A DNA stretch of 64,000 bases from an uncultured Lachnospiraceae bacterium (lineage in GTDB: Bacteria; Bacillota; Clostridia; Lachnospirales; Lachnospiraceae), in assembly GCA_910578645.1 (NCBI GenBank), contig CAJTQI010000007.1, positions 62,001 through 126,000 on the forward strand, in the 5' to 3' direction. Of the stretch, positions 62,416-64,000 are shown one piece after another (the first letter of the stretch is position 1; every line of letters begins with the position of its first letter). The notes beneath the pieces were generated by a model that ran no database searches, was not told the origin of the DNA, and saw only the letters and a program-made list of their open reading frames with translations. Made by a program: the position numbers and the translations under genes.

Positions 62416-63051
62416 TCACTGTTTATTTTTCATCTTTACTATTTTAATCTTATTCGCGTCTATACCAAATAATACCTGAATTGCTTCGATTATATTTTCC
62501 TGTACGGTCTGCCGTCCCGCCCCTTGTGCAATCACCACGACCCCTTCTACCGCAGGCGGGATTGTCCTGACGACATAAGGTACGTTCTGCCCTCTTTCAT
62601 CCACCGTATAGACTGTGCTCTTCTCCACTTTATCTTCAACCACCGTGCGGCTTCCGCCTGCCGAATCTGCCTCCGTTGTCTCCGAATGTTCTTCCGGTCC
62701 GTCTTTCTCCACAATCTTTTGTTCAGATTCTTTCAAGGTGATAAGTACCTTAACCTTCCCCACACCTTCCACATATTTAAGTGCATCCTCAAGACAGTCT
62801 TCCCAATATTCGGCATAAGCATTCTGGCCTTGGGATATATTGTGCCCGTCGCTCTCCGTCTTCACAGCGGTATGATTTTCAATTGTATCATCTTCCATGT
62901 CCGATATACGGGACTTTGCATCTTTTTGTCCGACAGGCAATGCAATGACACACAACAGTACGCCGGTCAGTATGACAATCAGGCACTGGTCCTTCCTAAT
63001 CTTGGCGGCGCCTGCCAATTTCTCTACAAATTTTCTACCATCCTCTGTCAT
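62416..63051 (-). CDS. spoIIIAG: Stage III sporulation protein AG
   Basis: A 211-residue membrane protein that forms a large ring in the mother-cell membrane of the feeding-tube channel. A transmembrane helix (about 22-40) precedes a variable region and a ring-building domain (about 85-200; YAEYWEDCLEDALKYVEGVGKVKVLITLKESEQKIVEKD, RTIPPAVEGVVVIAQGAG). ATG 63051 is six bases after GGAGG and overlaps spoIIIAF by 17 bases; the longer frame to 63138 is not used. Confidence 0.92.
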   Translation of the reverse strand: MTEDGRKFVEKLAGAAKIRKDQCLIVILTGVLLCVIALPVGQKDAKSRISDMEDDTIENHTAVKTESDGHNISQGQNAYAEYWEDCLEDALKYVEGVGKVKVLITLKESEQKIVEKDGPEEHSETTEADSAGGSRTVVEDKVEKSTVYTVDERGQNVPYVVRTIPPAVEGVVVIAQGAGRQTVQENIIEAIQVLFGIDANKIKIVKMKNKQ

Positions 63052-63700
63052 ATGCCACCTCCACCTTATCCTCCGCCATACCAAGAGTCTGTGCAAAAAG
63101 CTGTCGGTATTGCTCCGTCTGTATGCGCCTGTCCGCATCCTCTTCTTCTACTTGCGCCTCGTCTTTTGTCTCCTCCTGTCCCAGCGTAATCTTTCCAATG
63201 CGGATTTCTCTTCCTGTATCGGAGGCAGCATCATCCTGTTCTTTTGTCTGTTCCTGCAATACGACTTTCATACGTCGTAAAACCAGTTCTGTCTCCTCCT
63301 GCCCTGTCAAATTACGGGACTGTCTGTCTTGTCTTTGTAAATCAATTATCACATTTGTAACACACACGTTTTCGTCTCCGAGCACATCATTTAATCTTGA
63401 TTTTATTTCTTCCTCAATCTGCTCCAAAGCCGCGTCGGAAGCGTGTCCATACACAGACGGCATATCTGCCTGCCAGGTCTGTGCCTGCCTTTCCATCTGT
63501 TCCGCCATCTGCTGCGCCTGTGCCTGCCATTTCGCTATAATATCCTCGGATGATGACACAAAGGGCCCTATAAATAACAAAAGTACAATAACGCTTGCTA
63601 TCATCTTCATATATTTCTCATACTGTTTTCCTGCGGCAAAATGTACTACCGTCTGCGCCGCAATCATAAAAATACCGATACGCCTGATATTTTCCAACAT
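63035..63700 (-). CDS. spoIIIAF: Stage III sporulation protein AF
   Basis: A 221-residue protein with two N-terminal transmembrane helices (about 5-25 and 33-50) and a soluble ring-building domain rich in Glu, Gln and Ala. FAAGKQYEKYMKMIASVIVLLLFIGPF is typical of SpoIIIAF. It overlaps spoIIIAG by 17 bases and follows spoIIIAE by six, as in the standard sigma-E-controlled operon. Confidence 0.92.
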   Translation of the reverse strand: MLENIRRIGIFMIAAQTVVHFAAGKQYEKYMKMIASVIVLLLFIGPFVSSSEDIIAKWQAQAQQMAEQMERQAQTWQADMPSVYGHASDAALEQIEEEIKSRLNDVLGDENVCVTNVIIDLQRQDRQSRNLTGQEETELVLRRMKVVLQEQTKEQDDAASDTGREIRIGKITLGQEETKDEAQVEEEDADRRIQTEQYRQLFAQTLGMAEDKVEVAYDRGW

Positions 63701-63706
63701 ACTCCG

Positions 63707-64000
63707 TCACCTGCCTCCGCTTGTCGTATACGTGATGACCGCAACCTGAATCACAAACATGCCCACAGAGGACAACGCTATTTTTAAAAGCATAATATTT
63801 CCGTTGCCCACCCGGTTGGCGCAGTTTGTCATGCGCTTATCGCTGACGATTCCAACTAGCGCGGCGCCAAACTTAATCACGCCCGCCAGCAAAACAAGTT
63901 TAAACAAAGGAACGCAGCACAGCACAATGAGCACAAGTGTTATGTAGAGTCCGATACTGTTTTTGACAAGAACAGCAGAACCCAATACCATCTCAAACAT
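63707..64000 (-). CDS. spoIIIAE: Stage III sporulation protein AE, C-terminal part
   Basis: The last 97 residues of a multi-pass membrane protein, cut by the window end; family members are near 400 residues, so about three quarters lie outside. The visible part has three transmembrane segments and the family-like VPLFKLVLLAGVIKFGAALVGIVSDKRMTNCANRVGNG. The ATG at the window edge is probably an internal Met. Confidence 0.85.
   Translation of the reverse strand: MFEMVLGSAVLVKNSIGLYITLVLIVLCCVPLFKLVLLAGVIKFGAALVGIVSDKRMTNCANRVGNGNIMLLKIALSSVGMFVIQVAVITYTTSGGR

Overview
The window is a 64 kb piece of chromosome from an endospore-forming member of the Clostridia, most likely Lachnospiraceae. The basis is the mid-40s to about 50 % GC look of the DNA, strong AGGAGG-type ribosome binding sites, sigma-A promoters with 17-bp spacers, many sporulation genes (spoIIM, spoVB-like, two CotF-like genes, a Spo0A effector domain, spoIVB, spoIIIAE-AH), and the clostridial order spoIIIA - asp23 - nusB - xseA - xseB - ispA - dxs - tlyA - nadK - argR - recN - spoIVB. 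The species cannot be named from this. No tRNA, rRNA, CRISPR array, prophage, complete insertion sequence or recognisable riboswitch was found. About 90 % is protein-coding, mostly on the minus strand.

Region by region: 0-4.2 kb holds DAHP synthase, a variant metallo-beta-lactamase-fold protein, and a MarR regulator with a MATE exporter behind a clear double operator. 4.2-7.4 kb is a solute-binding lipoprotein followed by a chemoreceptor with no ABC permease. 7.5-9.9 kb is xerD, spoIIM and a Nudix ADP-ribose pyrophosphatase. 10-14.8 kb is a sugar-acid (semi-phosphorylative Entner-Doudoroff type) cluster: a beta-propeller lactonase divergent from an IlvD/Edd dehydratase and a fused KDPG aldolase/KDG kinase. 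14.8-17.1 kb is an aspartate aminotransferase bracketed by two copies of a foldback, MITE-like element. 17.2-29.5 kb has a secreted thioredoxin-like protein, rny, recX, SOS-controlled recA, a hydrolase-GNAT fusion with a small TPR membrane protein, two lipoproteins (DUF5722-like and BMP family) and recQ.

29.5-36.8 kb is a housekeeping operon (yicC, remA, gmk, rpoZ, rimO, pgsA, cinA) that ends in an odd membrane protein with an 11-residue Gly/Gln/Tyr/Asn repeat and an Asp/Tyr tract. 37-43 kb has rqcH, two CotF-like genes, a SpoVB-like flippase, a hairpin-rich intergenic stretch with a possible 26-residue peptide gene, and glgA. 43-47.7 kb, where spo0A would normally follow spoIVB, instead holds a DUF255 thioredoxin-domain protein, a GH30 glycosidase and a receiver-less Spo0A effector domain. 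47.7-64 kb is the conserved sporulation/isoprenoid/recombination block with prfC and a transglutaminase lipoprotein inserted. SpoIIIAE runs off the right end.

The signals least explained by known features are: (1) the paired foldback elements around the aminotransferase; (2) a small intergenic repeat with core TGAACAAAGG seen at six places, mostly just 3' of genes and sometimes as a long hairpin; (3) the Spo0A effector domain without a receiver; (4) the low-complexity repeat protein; (5) a terminator-like hairpin abutting the ribosome binding site of a CotF-like gene. No complete undescribed defence or mobile system was recognised.
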